From Streptomyces sp. A3M-1-3 (lineage in GTDB: Bacteria; Actinomycetota; Actinomycetes; Streptomycetales; Streptomycetaceae): DNA of 64,000 nt. Shown piece by piece: positions 25,498-39,504 of the stretch. Under the pieces are notes generated by a model, which worked only from the letters and a program-made list of their open reading frames with translations, ran no database searches and had not been told where the DNA came from. Both the position numbers and the translations under genes were made by a program. Within the stretch, counting starts at the first letter, position 1, and every line of letters begins with the position of its first letter. The stretch spans positions 181,634 through 245,633 of the forward strand of contig NZ_JANAVP010000002.1 in NCBI RefSeq assembly GCF_024213665.1, written 5' to 3'.

Positions 25498-26045
25498 TTC
25501 TCCACGCTCCGTCGTGCGCCGCCGAGCAGCAGCTCGGCGATCATGTACTGGAAGTCCTTTGCCGCGACCCGGCCGTCCTGGACGGCCCAGGCGCAGGTGC
25601 CGATGAGGCCGTACAGCGCCTCGGTCAGCCAGGCGGGGCTGAGGTCGATCCGGAACTCGCCCTCCTCCTGGCCGCGCCGGAAGAGCGCCGAGACGCGGGC
25701 GTCGAGCCTGGCCCAGCCCTCGTTGACCTGTTCGCCCTCGAAGAGCTGGTTCTCGGTCACCAGGAAGGCGAGCAGCCCGGCGCCCGGTTCGGTCTCGGCG
25801 ATGAGCCGCCGCACCGCGTCGCTCGCCCCGCCCTCGTCGAGCTGAGCGGCGTCGATCGCCGCCTCGAACTCCCGGATACCGAGGTCTTCGAGCGCCTTGA
25901 CGAGGGCGTCACGCCCGGCGAAGTGCCGGTGCAGGGTGGCGCGCCCGATGCCGGCCGCCTTCGCCACCTCGTCCATGGTCGCGGTCGACTTACGGGAGAG
26001 GAGGGCGGCGGCGGTGCGCAGCACCTGGTCGCGATCGACTGTCAT
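25494..26045 (-). CDS. TetR-family repressor of the adjacent exporter
   Basis: A 183-residue repressor. The N-terminal helix-turn-helix is TMDEVAKAAGIGRATLHRHFAGRDAL; the remainder is a helical ligand-binding domain with C-terminal TetR character. A palindrome stands 20 bases before the start and probably is its operator, so the operon is autoregulated. There is no ribosome site in front of ATG 26045, which fits a leaderless message. Confidence 0.88.
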   Translation of the reverse strand: MTVDRDQVLRTAAALLSRKSTATMDEVAKAAGIGRATLHRHFAGRDALVKALEDLGIREFEAAIDAAQLDEGGASDAVRRLIAETEPGAGLLAFLVTENQLFEGEQVNEGWARLDARVSALFRRGQEEGEFRIDLSPAWLTEALYGLIGTCAWAVQDGRVAAKDFQYMIAELLLGGARRSVEK

Positions 26046-26064
26046 GAGACAACCATAACCCAAA

Positions 26065-26082
26065 TGAGACGTTCATGTCTCA
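26065..26082. promoter_or_regulatory. Candidate TetR operator
   Basis: TGAGACGTTCATGTCTCA is an 18-bp palindrome with perfect 6-bp arms, next to the start of the repressor-exporter operon. A further TGAGAC half-site recurs exactly 20 bases away at 26045. Confidence 0.7.
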
Positions 26083-26116
26083 CATTACGGCGGCCAGGGA
26101 GGAATCCTGTGCGTAG

Positions 26117-26434
26117 AAGCCGCTGAAGACCCTGAAGCCGCTGCTGCTGATCGACATCGACGGGCCGCTCAACCCGTATGGCGGCCCCCAAGCATCACCG
26201 GCCGGAGGGCTACGCCGGGCGCCGGCCGGCACGTACTGGAAGACGCAGTACGTGCTGGGGTACGCGGCAGGGCGGCCCTTCGCCTGGTTCGACGACGAGA
26301 TCACCATGGACCGCAGCCATGTCGACCAGAAACACCTCGCCGCCGCCCTGCTGGTGCACGTCGATCACCGCATCGGGCTGACCCTGCCGGACTTCGACGC
26401 GCTCGCGTACTGGGCGGCGGCGCTGGTGGCGTAA
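26117..26434 (+). pseudogene. Decayed HAD-type hydrolase gene
   Basis: The frame opens with LKPLLLIDIDGPLNPYGG, the catalytic aspartate motif of a HAD-like family, then jumps to TYWKTQYVLGYAAGRPFAWFDDEI, which belongs near the C-terminus. About 40-60 residues between the two are missing and no ATG, GTG or TTG precedes the motif; a TAG stop lies just upstream. The end (GLTLPDFDALAYWA) is intact. It lies 15 bases from the end of convergent argH. Confidence 0.75.
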
Positions 26435-26449
26435 CTGGTGTTGGGGGGG

Positions 26450-27880
<1,431 letters not shown>

Positions 27881-27904
27881 TCAAGCTCCTCAAAAGGGGT
27901 GGAT

Positions 27905-27943
27905 GTGCCTCCCCCCAGGCCCTGCGGGCCTGGGGGACCCCCA
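27905..27943 (-). repeat. Interspersed palindromic element, copy 1 (argG-argH spacer)
   Basis: GTGCCTCCCCCCAGGCC, then CTGC and the complementary GGGCCTGGGGG, followed by ACCCCCA. The same arrangement (CTCCCCC, short hairpin, GGGGG, then a CCCCCA end) recurs inside argB and twice inside pheT. Here it lies just before the argH ribosome site and could fold in the argGH message. Confidence 0.7.
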
Positions 27944-28014
27944 CCCCGCCGCGGAGGAACGGGGAGGCGGTTTCAGGCTACTGAGCGCTGCTGTCAGGCG
28001 AGGTCAGCGTCAGG

Positions 28015-29211
28015 CTATGCCTGCAGATCGCGCTTTGCCGCGATCTTCGACGACAGGCCGAAGATCTCGATGAAGCCCTGCGCCTTGGACTGGTCGAAGG
28101 TGTCGCCCGAGTCGTAGGTCGCCAGGTTGAAGTCGTAGAGCGACTCGTCGGACTTCCGGCCGGTGACGACGGCGCGGCCGCCGTGCAGCGTCATCCGGAT
28201 GTCGCCGGTGACGTGCTGGTTGGCCTCGTTGATGAAGCCGTCCAGGGCGCGCTTGAGCGGGGAGAACCACAGGCCGTCGTAGACCATCTCGCCCCAGCGC
28301 TGCTCGACCTGCCGCTTGTACCGGGCCAGCTCGCGCTCGACGGTGACGTTCTCCAGCTCCTGGTGGGCGGTGATCAGCGCGATCGCGCCCGGGGCCTCGT
28401 ACACCTCACGGGACTTGATGCCGACGAGCCGGTCCTCGACCATGTCGATCCGGCCGATGCCCTGGGCGCCGGCCCGCTCGTTGAGCTGCTGGATGGCCTG
28501 GAGGACGGAGACGGGCCTGCCGTCGATGGCGACCGGGACGCCCTCCTTGAAGGAGATGACGACCTCGTCGGCCTCGCGGGCGAGGGCCGGGGTCTGGGTG
28601 TACTCGTAGATGTCCTCGATCGGCGCGTTCCAGATGTCCTCGAGGAAGCCGGTCTCGACGGCCCGGCCGAAGACGTTCTGGTCGATGGAGTACGGGGACT
28701 TCTTCGTGGTCGCGATCGGGAGGTTCTTCTCCTCGCAGAAGGCGATCGCCTTGTCCCGGGTCATCGCGTAGTCACGGACCGGGGCGATGCACTTCAGGTC
28801 GGGGCCGAGCGCGGAGATGCCGGCCTCGAAGCGGACCTGGTCGTTGCCCTTGCCGGTGCAGCCATGGGCCACGATGCCGGCGTTGTGCTTCTTCGCGGCG
28901 GCGACGAGGTGCTTGACGATCGTCGGCCGGGAGAGCGCGGAGACCAGCGGGTAGCGGTCCATGTAGAGGGCGTTGGCCTTGATCGCCGGGAGGCAGTACT
29001 CGTCGGCGAACTCGTCCTTGGCGTCCGCGACCTCGGCCTCGACGGCACCGCAGGCGAGCGCGCGCTTGCGGATGACGTCCAGGTCCTCGCCGCCCTGGCC
29101 GACGTCCACGGCAACGGCGATGACCTCGGCGCCCGTCTCCTCGGCGATCCAGCCGATGGCGACGGAGGTGTCCAGGCCGCCCGAGTAGGCGAGTACGACG
29201 CGCTCGGTCAC
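28015..29211 (-). CDS. argG: Argininosuccinate synthase
   Basis: A 398-residue ATP-dependent enzyme that joins citrulline and aspartate. The N-terminal pyrophosphatase-type loop AYSGGLDTS (residues 8-16) binds ATP, and the family motifs [13 protein letters not shown] and [10 protein letters not shown] are present. GTG 29211 follows AAGGAG at 5-6 bases; ATG 29232 is an in-frame alternative that would add seven residues. ARG-box-like palindromes stand just upstream, so ArgR control is likely. Confidence 0.96.
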   Translation of the reverse strand: MTERVVLAYSGGLDTSVAIGWIAEETGAEVIAVAVDVGQGGEDLDVIRKRALACGAVEAEVADAKDEFADEYCLPAIKANALYMDRYPLVSALSRPTIVKHLVAAAKKHNAGIVAHGCTGKGNDQVRFEAGISALGPDLKCIAPVRDYAMTRDKAIAFCEEKNLPIATTKKSPYSIDQNVFGRAVETGFLEDIWNAPIEDIYEYTQTPALAREADEVVISFKEGVPVAIDGRPVSVLQAIQQLNERAGAQGIGRIDMVEDRLVGIKSREVYEAPGAIALITAHQELENVTVERELARYKRQVEQRWGEMVYDGLWFSPLKRALDGFINEANQHVTGDIRMTLHGGRAVVTGRKSDESLYDFNLATYDSGDTFDQSKAQGFIEIFGLSSKIAAKRDLQA

Positions 29212-29242
29212 GGGTTTCTCCTTACGGTGCATTCAACGACAG

Positions 29243-29265
29243 GCATAACTATGCATTACTCCGTA
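29243..29265. promoter_or_regulatory. Candidate ARG box upstream of argG
   Basis: GCATAACTATGC (29243-29254) is a near-palindrome of the kind bound by the arginine repressor, followed at once by a second weaker A/T-rich half (ATTACTCCGTAT). It is the only A/T-rich patch in the argG leader and lies 31 bases before the start codon. Confidence 0.65.
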
Positions 29266-29341
29266 TGTTTCGTCAACGCGCTCGCTGAGCGGCATGCAAT
29301 CCGGCGGCGCCGCGTGGGCTTGATCGCCGATAATCCGTGGC

Positions 29342-29926
29342 ATGGGAAAGCTCTATGAACGGATAGACGGCCGGCTGCGCGCCTTCATCGAGGAACAGCA
29401 CATCTTCTTCACCGCGACCGCGCCGCTCTCCGGCGACGGCACCGTGAACCTCTCCCCCAAGGGACTGACGGGCTCCTTCGCCGTCATCGACCAGCACACC
29501 GTGGCGTACCTCGACTTCGCGGGAAGCCACAACGAGACGATCGCCCACCTGAGGGAGAACGGCCGCATCACCCTCATGTGGTGCGCGTTCCAGGGGCCGC
29601 CGACGATCGTGCGGGTGCACGGCCGCGGCGAGCCCGTCTTCCGTGACGACCCGCGCTGGAAGGAGCTCCTCGGGCACTTCCCGGACATCGACCCCGGCCC
29701 GCACGGGCTGCGCGCCATCGTCGTCGTACGGGCCGAGGTCATCCGGGACAGCTGCGGGTTCGCCGTGCCCTACATGACGTACGACGACGAGCGCGAGCTG
29801 CACGCGCAGCGCTTCTCGCGCGAGGACGACGCGTCCCTCAGCGCGTACTTCGAGCAGAAGCCGGACATCGCCACCAGCATGGACGGCCTTCCCGGGCTCC
29901 CGCTGCCGCTGCCGCCGGCTCCCTGA
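29342..29926 (+). CDS. Pyridoxamine 5'-phosphate oxidase-family protein
   Basis: A 194-residue split-barrel flavin- or F420-binding protein. It begins with an FIEEQHIFFTATAP strand, then NLSPKG and an AGSHNETIAHL helix, all typical of the PPOX family. The true substrate is not known. A GATAAT box ends nine bases before the ATG and there is no ribosome site, so the message is probably leaderless. The gene is divergent from argG. Confidence 0.82.
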   Translation: MGKLYERIDGRLRAFIEEQHIFFTATAPLSGDGTVNLSPKGLTGSFAVIDQHTVAYLDFAGSHNETIAHLRENGRITLMWCAFQGPPTIVRVHGRGEPVFRDDPRWKELLGHFPDIDPGPHGLRAIVVVRAEVIRDSCGFAVPYMTYDDERELHAQRFSREDDASLSAYFEQKPDIATSMDGLPGLPLPLPPAP

Positions 29927-29937
29927 GTCCGGGCCGC

Positions 29938-29980
29938 GTGCGGGCCGGGTGCGGGCCGGGTGCGGGCCGGGTGCGGGGCC
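29938..29980. repeat. 11-bp tandem repeat
   Basis: GCGGGCCGGGT is repeated about four times with minor variation in the spacer after the PPOX-family gene. Confidence 0.75.
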
Positions 29981-30046
29981 GGACCCGTTGGGCCGGACGG
30001 CCCAGGCGCGCTGCCGCCGGCCGCTTCCGCGCGTACGGTCGCCCGT

Positions 30047-30748
30047 ATGCGCAACCGTGCTGTTCTCGGTTCGGTCCTGTTCGTAGTCGCCGCCACAGGC
30101 GCCGTCGCGCCGGACCGCGCCGCGCCGCTGCCCGACCGGATGGCCGACACCGGCGGCGGCCGCCAGCTGCTCACCGCCGTCGCCCCGAGCGCCGGCTCGA
30201 CCACCGGGCGGCTGACCTGGTGGGACCGGCGGGGCGGCAGGTGGGTCCGGGCCGGTTCCGCGGAGGCGAGGTTCGGGGCGAACGGCCTGGTCGAGGGCCG
30301 GCAGCGGGAGCAGGGCACCAACACCACGCCGACCGGCCTGTACGACCTGCCGTTCGCGTTCGGGATCAAGCCGCCGCCGCTCGGGACGGACTTCTCGTAC
30401 CGCCGGGTGACGGACCGGTCCTGGTGGTGCCAGGACAACGCCTCGCGACAGTACAACCGGTGGGTCGAACCGCGGCCGGCGGACTGCGCGGCCGACGAGT
30501 CGGAGCACATGATCACGTACGCGACCCAGTACGCGCACGGGATGGTCATCGGCTTCAACTACGCCGAGCCGGTACGCGGCCGGGGTGCCGGGATCTTCCT
30601 GCACGTCAACGGCCGTGGCGCGACGGCAGGTTGCGTGTCCGTGCCCAGGTGGGCGATGAAGCGCATCCTGCGCTGGGCCGATCCGGAGCGCCGCCCGCAC
30701 ATCGCGGTCGGGACCAGTTCGGGCCCGACCGCGATCACCCGCTACTAG
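30047..30748 (+). CDS. L,D-transpeptidase (YkuD-type) family protein
   Basis: A 233-residue exported protein. After a short signal (AVLGSVLFVVAATGAVA) the chain has the YkuD-type active site: His186 and Cys196 in FLHVNGRGATAGCVS. The sequence TPTGLYDLPFAFG is characteristic of the group. It may cross-link or trim peptidoglycan, though homologues of this subtype are not well characterised. The start follows TACGGT at a distance consistent with a leaderless message. It converges on argR with six bases between stops. Confidence 0.82.
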   Translation: MRNRAVLGSVLFVVAATGAVAPDRAAPLPDRMADTGGGRQLLTAVAPSAGSTTGRLTWWDRRGGRWVRAGSAEARFGANGLVEGRQREQGTNTTPTGLYDLPFAFGIKPPPLGTDFSYRRVTDRSWWCQDNASRQYNRWVEPRPADCAADESEHMITYATQYAHGMVIGFNYAEPVRGRGAGIFLHVNGRGATAGCVSVPRWAMKRILRWADPERRPHIAVGTSSGPTAITRY

Positions 30749-30754
30749 ACGGTG

Positions 30755-31291
30755 CTAGCTCTCCTTCTGCGCGAGGCGCAGCAGGTGGTCGGCGAGCGCC
30801 TGGCCCCCCGCCGGGTCGCGACTGATCAGCATCAGCGTGTCGTCACCCGCGATCGTGCCCAGGACGGCGTGCAGTTCGGCCTGGTCGATGGCCGAGGCCA
30901 GGAACTGGGCGGCTCCCGGCGGAGTGCGCAGCACGACGAGGTTGGCCGATGCCTCGGCGGAGATCAGCAGCTCGCCGGAGAGGCGTCGCATCCGCTCCTC
31001 CTTGGCCGACTCCCCCAACGGCGCCTGCGGGGTACGGAATCCGCCCTCGCTGGGCACCGCGTAGATCAGCTCGCCGCCGGTGTTGCGGATCTTCACCGCG
31101 CCCAGTTCGTCCAGGTCCCGGGAGAGCGTGGCCTGAGTGACGCTCAGCCCGTCGTCGGCGAGCAGCTTCGCCAACTGGCTCTGGGAACGCACCGGTTGCC
31201 GGTTCAGGATGTCCACGATCCGGCGGTGGCGGGCGGTGCGGGTCTGCGGTACGGCCTGGCCGCCGTGCTCGTTGTCCTGCGCCTCGGTCAT
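30755..31291 (-). CDS. argR: Arginine repressor
   Basis: A 178-residue ArgR. The N-terminal winged helix ([25 protein letters not shown] and [18 protein letters not shown]) binds ARG boxes; the C-terminal part, with [13 protein letters not shown], makes the hexamer and binds arginine. It lies seven bases after argD and is the last gene of argC-J-B-D-R, so its own level follows arginine supply. It would also control argG and argC through the upstream palindromes. Confidence 0.95.
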   Translation of the reverse strand: MTEAQDNEHGGQAVPQTRTARHRRIVDILNRQPVRSQSQLAKLLADDGLSVTQATLSRDLDELGAVKIRNTGGELIYAVPSEGGFRTPQAPLGESAKEERMRRLSGELLISAEASANLVVLRTPPGAAQFLASAIDQAELHAVLGTIAGDDTLMLISRDPAGGQALADHLLRLAQKES

Positions 31292-31298
31292 CGTCGTC

Positions 31299-32507
31299 TC
31301 ATTCTCCGGATCGTCCGTCCCCGTAGGCAACGCCGAGAACGCCGGGCAGGGCCCGGAGGAACGCGTCCACCTCGTCGTCGCCGATGATCAGCGGGGGCAT
31401 CAGCCGTACGACATCGGGGGCGGGCGCGTTCACCAGGAAACCGGCGTCCTGAGCCGCCTGCTGCACCTGCGGCGCGAGGGACTCGGTGAGCACGATACCC
31501 AGGAGCAGTCCCGCTCCGCGGACATGGGAGACCAGCGGGTGGCCGTTCGCGCCGCCGATGCCCTCGATTCCGGTGCGGAGCTTCTCGCCGGTCCGCTTGA
31601 CCTGGTCGAGGAGTCCGTCCGCCGCGAGGGTGTCGAGTACGGCCAACCCGGCCGCGCACGCGACCGGGTTTCCGCCGAACGTCGTGCCGTGCTGGCCGGG
31701 CTGCAGCAGCTCGGCTGCCGGGCCGAAGGCGACGGTCGCACCGATCGGCAGCCCGCCGCCCAGGCCCTTGGCGAGGGTGATGATGTCGGGCTCGGCGCCC
31801 TCGTGGGCCTGGTACTCGAACCAGTGGCCGGTCCGGCCGATGCCGGTCTGCACCTCGTCGAGAACGAGCAGCGTGCCGGTCGCCCGGGTGATCTCACGGG
31901 CGGCCTGCAGATAGCCCTTGGGCGGGACGACAACGCCGTTCTCGCCCTGGATGGGCTCGATGATCAGCAGCGCGGTGTCCTCGGTGACCGCGGCGCGCAG
32001 CGCCTCGATGTCTCCGTACGGGACATGGGTGACGTCGCCGGGCAGCGGCAGGAAGGGCTGCTGCTTCTTGGGCTGTCCGGTGAGCGCGAGGGCGCCCATC
32101 GTCCGGCCGTGGAAGCCTCCTTCAGTGGAGACCATGTGGCTGCGGCCGGTGAGCCGGCCGATCTTGAAGGCGGCTTCGACGGCCTCCGCGCCGGAGTTGC
32201 AGAAGAAGACCCTGCCCGGCCGGCCGGAGAGCTGGATCAGCCGTTCGGCGAGCGCTACGGGCGGCTCGGCGACGTACAGGTTGGAGATGTGGCCGAGCGA
32301 GGCGATCTGCGCCGATACGGCCTGGACGACGGCGGGGTGGGCGTGGCCGAGCGCGTTGACGGCGATGCCGCCGACGAAGTCGGTGTACTCGGTGCCGTCC
32401 GCGTCCCAGACCTTGGTGCCCTCGCCGCGCACGAGGGACAGCTTCGGCGTGCCGTAGTTGTCCGTCATCACGCCCTGCCAGCGCTGCGTGAGTTCCTGGT
32501 TGCTCAT
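31299..32507 (-). CDS. argD: Acetylornithine aminotransferase
   Basis: A 402-residue class-III PLP aminotransferase. The signature [14 protein letters not shown], the PLP lysine in [14 protein letters not shown] and the [13 protein letters not shown] segment are intact. It converts N-acetylglutamate semialdehyde to N-acetylornithine. The start overlaps the argB stop by 4 bases. Confidence 0.95.
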   Translation of the reverse strand: MSNQELTQRWQGVMTDNYGTPKLSLVRGEGTKVWDADGTEYTDFVGGIAVNALGHAHPAVVQAVSAQIASLGHISNLYVAEPPVALAERLIQLSGRPGRVFFCNSGAEAVEAAFKIGRLTGRSHMVSTEGGFHGRTMGALALTGQPKKQQPFLPLPGDVTHVPYGDIEALRAAVTEDTALLIIEPIQGENGVVVPPKGYLQAAREITRATGTLLVLDEVQTGIGRTGHWFEYQAHEGAEPDIITLAKGLGGGLPIGATVAFGPAAELLQPGQHGTTFGGNPVACAAGLAVLDTLAADGLLDQVKRTGEKLRTGIEGIGGANGHPLVSHVRGAGLLLGIVLTESLAPQVQQAAQDAGFLVNAPAPDVVRLMPPLIIGDDEVDAFLRALPGVLGVAYGDGRSGE

Positions 32508-33462
32508 GATTCCCCCTGTTCCGGTCCCTGTCCCAGTCCCTGTCCCGGTCCCTGCGCGTCGGGCACGACCATCGTGCCGATACCTTCGTCCGTGAAGATC
32601 TCCAGCAGGATCGCGTGCTGGACCCGGCCGTCGATCACGCGGGCGGTGTGGACCCCGTTACGGACGGCGTGCAGGCAGCCCTCCATCTTGGGAACCATCC
32701 CGCTGGACAGCTCGGGCAGCAGCTTCTCCAGTTCGCTCGCCGTGAGCTGGCTGATCACCTCGTCGCTGCTGGGCCAGTCCGCGTACAGGCCCTCCACGTC
32801 AGTGAGCACCATCAGCGTCTCGGCGTTCAGCGCGGCGGCCAGGGCGGCCGCGGCGGTGTCCGCGTTGACGTTGTAGACGTGTCCGTCGTCGGCGCTGCGG
32901 GCGATGGAGGAGATGACGGGGATACGGCCGTCCTCCAGCAGCGCCTCGATGGCACCGGTGTCGATCGCGGTGATCTCGCCGACCCGGCCGATGTCGACCA
33001 GTTCGCCATCGATCTCGGGCCGGTGCTGGGTCGCGGTGATCGTGTGCGCGTCCTCGCCGGTCATGCCGACCGCGAGCGGGCCGTGCTGGTTGAGGAGCCC
33101 CACCAGCTCGCGCTGGACCTGGCCGGCCAGGACCATCCGTACGACGTCCATCGCCTCCGGGGTGGTGACCCGCAGGCCGGCCTTGAACTCGCTGACCAGG
33201 CCGTGCTTGTCGAGCTGGGCGCTGATCTGCGGGCCGCCGCCGTGTACGACGACCGGCTTGAGGCCGGCGTGGCGCAGGAAGACGACGTCCTGGGCGAAGG
33301 CCGCCTTCAGGTCCTCGTCGATCATGGCGTTGCCGCCGAACTTGATGACGACGGTCTTGCCGTTGTGGCGGGTCAGCCAGGGCAGCGCCTCGATGAGGAT
33401 CTGCGCCTTCGGCAGTGCGGTGTGCTTGCGTGGGGGTACCCCCGGCCGGAGGTTGGGGGAGC

Positions 33463-33466
<4 letters not shown>
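32504..33466 (-). CDS. argB: Acetylglutamate kinase
   Basis: A 320-residue amino-acid kinase. [10 protein letters not shown] near the N-terminus and VVHGGGPQI bind ATP and substrate; [15 protein letters not shown] is the conserved second half. Residues about 3-11 (PNLRPGVP region) are encoded by an interspersed palindromic element, so the N-terminus is longer than usual before the family start ...[10 protein letters not shown]. The C-terminus has a Gln/Gly/Pro-rich tail. The ATG overlaps the argJ stop by four bases. Confidence 0.95.
33431..33461 (-). repeat. Interspersed palindromic element, copy 2 (in argB)
   Basis: On the minus strand it reads CTCCCCCAACCTCC, GGCCGGGGG, then TACCCCCA. It encodes the first residues after the initiator of ArgB without breaking the frame. 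It shares the CTCCCCC...GGGGGTACCCCC layout with the pheT copies. Confidence 0.8.
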
Positions 33467-35695
<2,229 letters not shown>

Positions 35696-35725
35696 AGCCG
35701 GACAGGCGTGCGGGCGCCGCTGTGA

Positions 35726-37193
35726 TGTGACTGGGCGCTTCAGTCGGCGGATGAGCGTCTTAGTTGGCGGGCGTAGCACCGCAGGGGCGCCGCTGCCACC
35801 GGGTTCCTGGGAGGCCGCAACAGCTTCCGCGAGGCAGGCTGTTCCCATGGGGTCAAATCCTCGCCCACCTGTTCGGCCGGGAGCGTCCTCTCGACCAGGA
35901 GTGGGCGGTCACGGCGAGGTCCTGTTCACACTGGCGCAGTGTGCCCCCTACGCGATCTTGCTGGGCGTGCTGGGCATCGAGCTCTCGCCCGCACACGATC
36001 TGGTCACCGGTCCCGTCCTCACCACGACGCCGGCGCTGGCCGCGCTGACGATGGGCCCGATGGGCACGCTGTCCGCGGCAGCCCTCGCTGTGGGTGTGAA
36101 CGTGACCTCCGCGACCTACAACCAGTCGTGGGGAACCCAGACCCAGCTGATCATCGGCAACTTCCTGGGGCTGATCGTGGTGTCCGTGGCCAGTGTCATC
36201 CTGAGTAACGCGGTGCGCACGCGTAGACAGAGCGAGCTCGACCAAGTTCGCCAGATCGCAGTGGCGGCTCAGGAGGTCGTCCTGCGGCCTGTCCCCGAGC
36301 TCCTGGGCCCGGTACGGGCGGCCAGCCTGTGCCTCGCGGCCGGGACAGGGGCACAGATAGGCGGCGATCTGTACGAGGCCATGCAGACGCGCTACGGCGT
36401 CCGGCTGATCGTGGGGGACGTCCGGGGAAAAGGGCTGTCCGCCATTCGCGCGGTCGCGGTGGCATTGGGCGCGTTCCGGGAGGCCGTTCACTATGAGGAG
36501 GAACTGCGGGAGGTCGTGGACCGCTGCGCGGCTGCGCTGCGGCGAGAGGCCGCCGTACCGGGTACGTACTCTCAGGAGAAACTCCCTGAAGTTCTGCTGG
36601 AGGGATTCACCACCGCGCTCATCGCCCAGGTGCCGGACGAACAGGTGGTGCACCTGGTCAACCGTGGCCATCCGCCTCCGCTGGTTCTCCACCAGGGCAA
36701 GGTTCGGGCCCTGATGCCCGCCTCGCCACTGCCGCCGCTCGGTCTCGAAGACCTCGTCAACGGTCCTCCCGCCAAGCCCGAGAGCTACCCGTTCCTGCCC
36801 GGCGACCGCCTGCTGCTCTACACCGACGGCGTCACCGAAGCCCGCAACCGCGACAACGACTTCCTCCCTCTGCCGGAGACCATGGAGCAGATACCCGCCG
36901 GCACCTCCCCACAGGAGTTCCTGGACGAACTGCACCAGGCATTGATCCGCCACACCGAGGGCCGCTTGACGGACGACGTGGCGATGATCCTCATCGACCG
37001 GCTCGCATGAAGAAGCCGGCAAGCAGGTCAGCGCAGCCAGCTGCCTCCTCAAGTGACAGTCCGCGTTGGCCACCTCCCGCAGTTCGATGATGGGATCCAC
37101 CTCTCTGACGTGGAGGGCCAGCGGCGCGCTGGGCTTCGTCACACCCTGAGCGCGGTGACTGGCGAAACCCGCCAACTGGAGTGCTCAGTCACA
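35726..37193. mobile_element. Segment with IS21-like ends carrying a PP2C phosphatase gene
   Basis: The left end reads TGTGACTGGGCGCTTCAGTC and the right end, inverted, TGTGACTGAGCACTCCAGTT; both continue with GGC. The 1468-base interior holds only the PP2C gene, and no transposase was recognised. The right end touches the left end of the next segment with no base between (GTCACA|TGTGAC). TGT...ACA ends with GCGCTTCAG...TTGGC subterminal repeats resemble IS21-family termini, but that assignment is inference. Confidence 0.6.
35847..37010 (+). CDS. Membrane-bound PP2C (SpoIIE-type) phosphatase
   Basis: A 387-residue protein. Residues about 25-110 form three or more membrane helices (LAQCAPYAILLGVLGIEL, ALAALTMGPMGTLSAAALAV, LIIGNFLGLIVVSVASVIL). 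The cytoplasmic part is a SpoIIE-type PP2C: GAQIGGDLYEA and VGDVRGKGLSAI carry the metal-binding aspartates, and LLLYTDGVTEAR and DDVAMILI complete the site. It would dephosphorylate an anti-anti-sigma factor or similar partner. Start ATG 35847 has GAGGCAGG at about 9 bases; earlier in-frame starts exist inside the repeat end. Confidence 0.88.
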   Translation: MGSNPRPPVRPGASSRPGVGGHGEVLFTLAQCAPYAILLGVLGIELSPAHDLVTGPVLTTTPALAALTMGPMGTLSAAALAVGVNVTSATYNQSWGTQTQLIIGNFLGLIVVSVASVILSNAVRTRRQSELDQVRQIAVAAQEVVLRPVPELLGPVRAASLCLAAGTGAQIGGDLYEAMQTRYGVRLIVGDVRGKGLSAIRAVAVALGAFREAVHYEEELREVVDRCAAALRREAAVPGTYSQEKLPEVLLEGFTTALIAQVPDEQVVHLVNRGHPPPLVLHQGKVRALMPASPLPPLGLEDLVNGPPAKPESYPFLPGDRLLLYTDGVTEARNRDNDFLPLPETMEQIPAGTSPQEFLDELHQALIRHTEGRLTDDVAMILIDRLA

Positions 37194-37356
37194 TGTGACT
37201 GAGTGCTTCAGTCGGCCCTTCAGCGCTTGAGTTGGCCCCGCTGAGCACCGTGGTTGGCCCGGCCTGGTGGCGCGGCACTCAGCGGGAGGTACGGCACCGG
37301 ACCGCGCCGAACTCGGCCGGAGACAGGTCACATCCTTTCCAACCGCAACTGCGCGC
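37011..37356. other. Spacer containing the junction of two repeat ends
   Basis: There is no gene in this 346-base stretch. It holds the right end of the first segment (about 37170-37193) and the 70-base left end of the second (37194-37263), which abut and form a large imperfect palindrome centred on 37193/37194. Confidence 0.6.
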
Positions 37357-38796
<1,440 letters not shown>

Positions 38797-38946
38797 TTAA
38801 CGATGTTGAATTTCAGCCAGCCGCTCCGCACAGTCCGGCGGCGCGCACGCCCGCACCTCCGCGCCGAGTCCCCGCAACCGCACCGCGAGTCCCACCGGCG
38901 GTTCGACGTCCCCGCGTGACCCATACGTCGACAACAGCACACGTAC
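38797..38946 (-). pseudogene. N-terminal fragment of a GtfB-type glycosyltransferase
   Basis: Fifty codons in one frame read [19 protein letters not shown] and continue [19 protein letters not shown] before ending in a TAA. This is the N-terminus of macrolide/vancomycin-type GT1 glycosyltransferases. The normal start codon position is GTA, and the remaining ~350 residues are absent, so it is a dead fragment lying between rox and its presumed control element. Confidence 0.75.
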
Positions 38947-39006
38947 TTCGCGAATCTCTGATTTACGCAGGTTCTGGCCTCGGCCGACGATTCTGCGGCA
39001 CGACCC

Positions 39007-39025
39007 GGGTCTTGCCGCAAGCCCC
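39007..39025. promoter_or_regulatory. Rifamycin-associated element (RAE)-like inverted repeat
   Basis: GGGTCTTGCCGCAAGCCCC (minus strand GGGGCTTGCGGCAAGACCC) is a 19-bp imperfect inverted repeat matching, from memory, the RAE found upstream of rifamycin-inactivating genes in actinomycetes. Its TTGCCG half is a -35 hexamer exactly 17 bases from TATACG (39035-39040) on the plus strand; the opposite TTGCGG is 19 bases from CAGAAT, facing rox. Distance to the rox start is about 223 bases. Confidence 0.7.
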
Positions 39026-39048
39026 CCGGTGCGCTATACGTTGAGCGT

Positions 39049-39074
39049 GGCAAGGAGTGGGTACTCTCCTTGCC
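39049..39074 (+). terminator. Hairpin just after the RAE promoter
   Basis: GGCAAGGAG and CTCCTTGCC form a perfect 9-bp stem with an 8-base loop, followed by CTTTGT. It starts about 8 bases after the TATACG box, so a plus-strand transcript would fold at its very 5' end. It may stop or protect that RNA. Confidence 0.5.
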
Positions 39075-39185
39075 CTTTGTCGTGCGCTGTGGACGGACAA
39101 GCTCCTCCCGAAGCGGTGACGCGCCGCGTACGGCGATGCCGGCGGTCCAGGAGGACCTCCCCCGGGCCTGCGGACGCAGCCGCGG

Positions 39186-39342
39186 AACGAGAGGTTCTTC
39201 ACCCTCTTCAGCAAGGCTGGCTCGAACGCCGTCGAGAGCGCGGCCGTTCTCATGCAGTTCGTCGCCGCGCGCACGAGCGCTGGGCGGAGCTCGCCAAACG
39301 CATGCACGACACCGAGCGCGTCGGCGACGACACCACTTAAGG
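39186..39342 (+). pseudogene. Frameshifted 5' fragment of a DUF47 (PhoU-like) gene
   Basis: One frame reads NERFFTLFSKAGSNAVESAA and continues VLMQFVAA; after a shift the next frame reads ERWAELAKRMHDTERVGDD and stops. The two parts together match the start of DUF47 phosphate-transport accessory proteins. The remaining two thirds is absent. It lies inside the right end of the rox segment. Confidence 0.6.
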
Positions 39343-39504
39343 TCCGGGTGCCGTTAACGAACCACCTATTCGTTTTCGGCGTCCTCGGCGCATGATCGCC
39401 ATCATGCCGGGCCAACCTGGCGCTCAGCAGGGCCAACTCAAGCGCTAGAGGGCCAACTGAAGCGCTAAGTCACAGCCGTCCGGGGTCACCGCGTCCGTAC
39501 GCGC

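Noticed and set aside
26252..26434. A separate 60-residue gene (MLGYAAGRPFAWFDDE...)
   Set aside because: It is the C-terminal part of the decayed HAD-type gene in the same frame as the upstream LLLIDIDG motif, so it belongs to the pseudogene.
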